Shown here one piece after another: positions 6,264 through 6,685 of a stretch of 6,685 bases of DNA. The notes beneath the pieces are model-generated. The model was not told the DNA's origin and ran no database searches. It saw nothing but the letters and a program-made list of their open reading frames with translations. Positions within the stretch are counted from its first letter, which is position 1. Every line of letters begins with the position of its first letter. Both the position numbers and the translations under genes were made by a program. Source of the stretch: an uncultured Eubacteriales bacterium (GTDB lineage Bacteria > Bacillota > Clostridia > Oscillospirales > Oscillospiraceae); contig USQL01000109.1 in NCBI GenBank assembly GCA_900556935.1, positions 1 to 6,685 on the forward strand. The letters are read 5' to 3'.

Positions 6264-6460
6264 AAAGTATTGCCTATAGGGTCGTTCTTTGCCGGTTTAA
6301 CTTTGCCTTTCTTAATAGAATTATCTTAGTTAACAGTTCCGTTGTGTAATCAATCATTTCTGCATATTTTTCTATTAGTTTACCACACATTGTAGTAAAA
6401 ATCTATAGCGCAAAAAATAAAAGGATCAGCACCCCGTGTTGGAGGCAGCGCAAAAGTAAT
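6264..6460. other. AT-rich spacer without recognisable genes
   Basis: About 200 bases of AT-rich DNA between the AlbA_2 promoter and the composite repeat. I see no ORF with a ribosome site, no RNA gene, and no convincing hairpin or promoter. Its composition resembles the AlbA_2 gene and the spacer at 4515-4662 more than the GC-rich genes to the left. Confidence 0.5.
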
Positions 6461-6595
6461 GGAAGGTGGATTCGATGGCTGCCTTTGCGGGGCAAAGCCA
6501 TATGGTGAAAACCAGTCTGCGGACTGGTTTTGCCAACATGCCCCCGGCATGTTGGATTGAAATGGGTTCGAATCCACCTTCCTGGTCCTCACCAG
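6461..6595. repeat. Composite hairpin element with tRNA-3'-end-like inverted ends (copy 2)
   Basis: Perfect 15-bp inverted ends, GGAAGGTGGATTCGA (6461-6475) and TCGAATCCACCTTCC (6568-6582), enclose three hairpins. Hairpin A pairs TTTGC/GCAAA (6484-6488 with 6492-6496) inside ATGGC/GCCAT (6475-6479 with 6497-6501). Hairpin B pairs AAAACCAGTC with GACTGGTTTT (6508-6517 with 6522-6531). Hairpin C pairs CCAACATGCC with GGCATGTTGG (6533-6542 with 6546-6555). A fourth hairpin, CTGGT-CCTC-ACCAG (6582-6595), follows the right end. The end sequence is identical to 15 bases of the adjacent tRNA-Tyr (6639-6653). No transposase ORF is present, so any movement would depend on another enzyme. Bases 6560-6595 are shared with copy 1. 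Confidence 0.8.
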
Positions 6596-6596
6596 C

Positions 6597-6629
6597 AAAA
6601 AAGGCACCACCTTACGGTGATGCCTTTTT
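6597..6629 (-). terminator. Intrinsic terminator of the tRNA-Tyr transcript
   Basis: On the minus strand, GGCATCACC (6624-6616), loop GTAA, and GGTGGTGCC (6611-6603) form a 9-bp stem, with As before it and six Us after it (6602-6597). The single non-Watson-Crick position is a G·U pair on the minus strand but an A-C mismatch on the plus strand, which supports minus-strand use. It begins just after the tRNA CCA end. Confidence 0.88.
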
Positions 6630-6631
6630 GC

Positions 6632-6685
6632 TGGTGGGGGAAGGTGGATTCGAACCACCGAAGCTATAAGCAGCAGATTTACAGT
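6632..6685 (-). tRNA. tRNA-Tyr (anticodon GUA), 3' part only
   Basis: The gene runs off the right edge; the 5' half is missing. Read on the minus strand from 6685, the anticodon loop CTGTAAA (6684-6678) has anticodon GTA at 6682-6680. The 3' anticodon-stem strand TCTGC follows. A long type II variable arm with GCT/AGC pairing is diagnostic of bacterial tRNA-Tyr together with the anticodon. The T-arm is GGTGG-TTCGAAT-CCACC (6659-6643), the 3' acceptor strand is TTCCCCC (6642-6636), the discriminator is A (6635), and CCA is encoded (6634-6632). A37 follows A36, the context modified by MiaA and MiaB. An intrinsic terminator follows at once, so this is the last gene of its transcript. Confidence 0.93.

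Noticed and set aside
6461..6653. CRISPR array suggested by repeated GGAAGGTGGATTCGA
   Set aside because: The repeats are few, differ in orientation and are unevenly spaced. One copy is part of a tRNA, and no cas genes are present.
6380..6658. Minus-strand 92-codon ORF across the composite repeat
   Set aside because: It runs over the hairpin repeat, the terminator and the tRNA, and has no protein features.
6466..6669. Plus-strand ORF ending in GEGGFEPPKL
   Set aside because: GGFEPP is the well-known spurious peptide from reading a tRNA 3' end antisense. The ORF crosses the repeat, the terminator and tRNA-Tyr.

Overview
The window looks like chromosomal DNA from a GC-rich gut clostridium (Bacillota, Oscillospiraceae/Ruminococcaceae type). 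The reasons are strong AGGAGG-type ribosome sites, TTGACA/TATAAT-type promoters, a zinc-ribbon plus membrane-anchored parvulin protein, and several short palindromic intergenic repeats typical of such genomes. This assignment is inferred from sequence style; no search was run.

Layout, left to right. Positions 1-54 hold a GC-rich double-hairpin repeat cut by the window edge. Then comes miaB (65-1471, minus), the tRNA methylthiotransferase. A divergent promoter region (about 1472-1646) separates it from a plus-strand gene (1647-3176) for a membrane-anchored, surface-exposed PpiC-type prolyl isomerase, which ends in a good intrinsic terminator (3195-3238). The 385-base gap before the next gene holds a 13-bp palindromic repeat (3272-3305), a strong promoter (3357-3384) with a dyad over its -10, and a stem-loop-rich segment closed by a very GC-rich hairpin (3462-3494). 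That segment is a candidate small RNA gene. A second, weaker promoter then leads into a patatin-like phospholipase gene (3562-4461).

The right third differs. A minus-strand gene (4663-6174) encodes a Schlafen/AlbA_2-type, GHKL-ATPase-like, winged-helix protein. It is visibly more AT-rich than the other genes. It lies between copies of a sequence that reproduces the 3' end of the tRNA-Tyr found, cut, at the right edge (6632-6685, minus). One copy forms a perfect 20-bp-stem hairpin overlapping the patatin stop codon (4460-4510). Another is a composite of about 135 bp with 15-bp inverted ends and three internal hairpins (6461-6595). It abuts the tRNA terminator so that tRNA 3' end and terminator lie in a large imperfect palindrome.

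The genes do not form one pathway. The protein genes are single-gene transcription units. The one functional link is that tRNA-Tyr (GUA, with A36 and A37) is the class of tRNA that MiaB modifies. The most unusual content is the repeat family built on the tRNA 3' end and the possible small RNA at 3386-3494.
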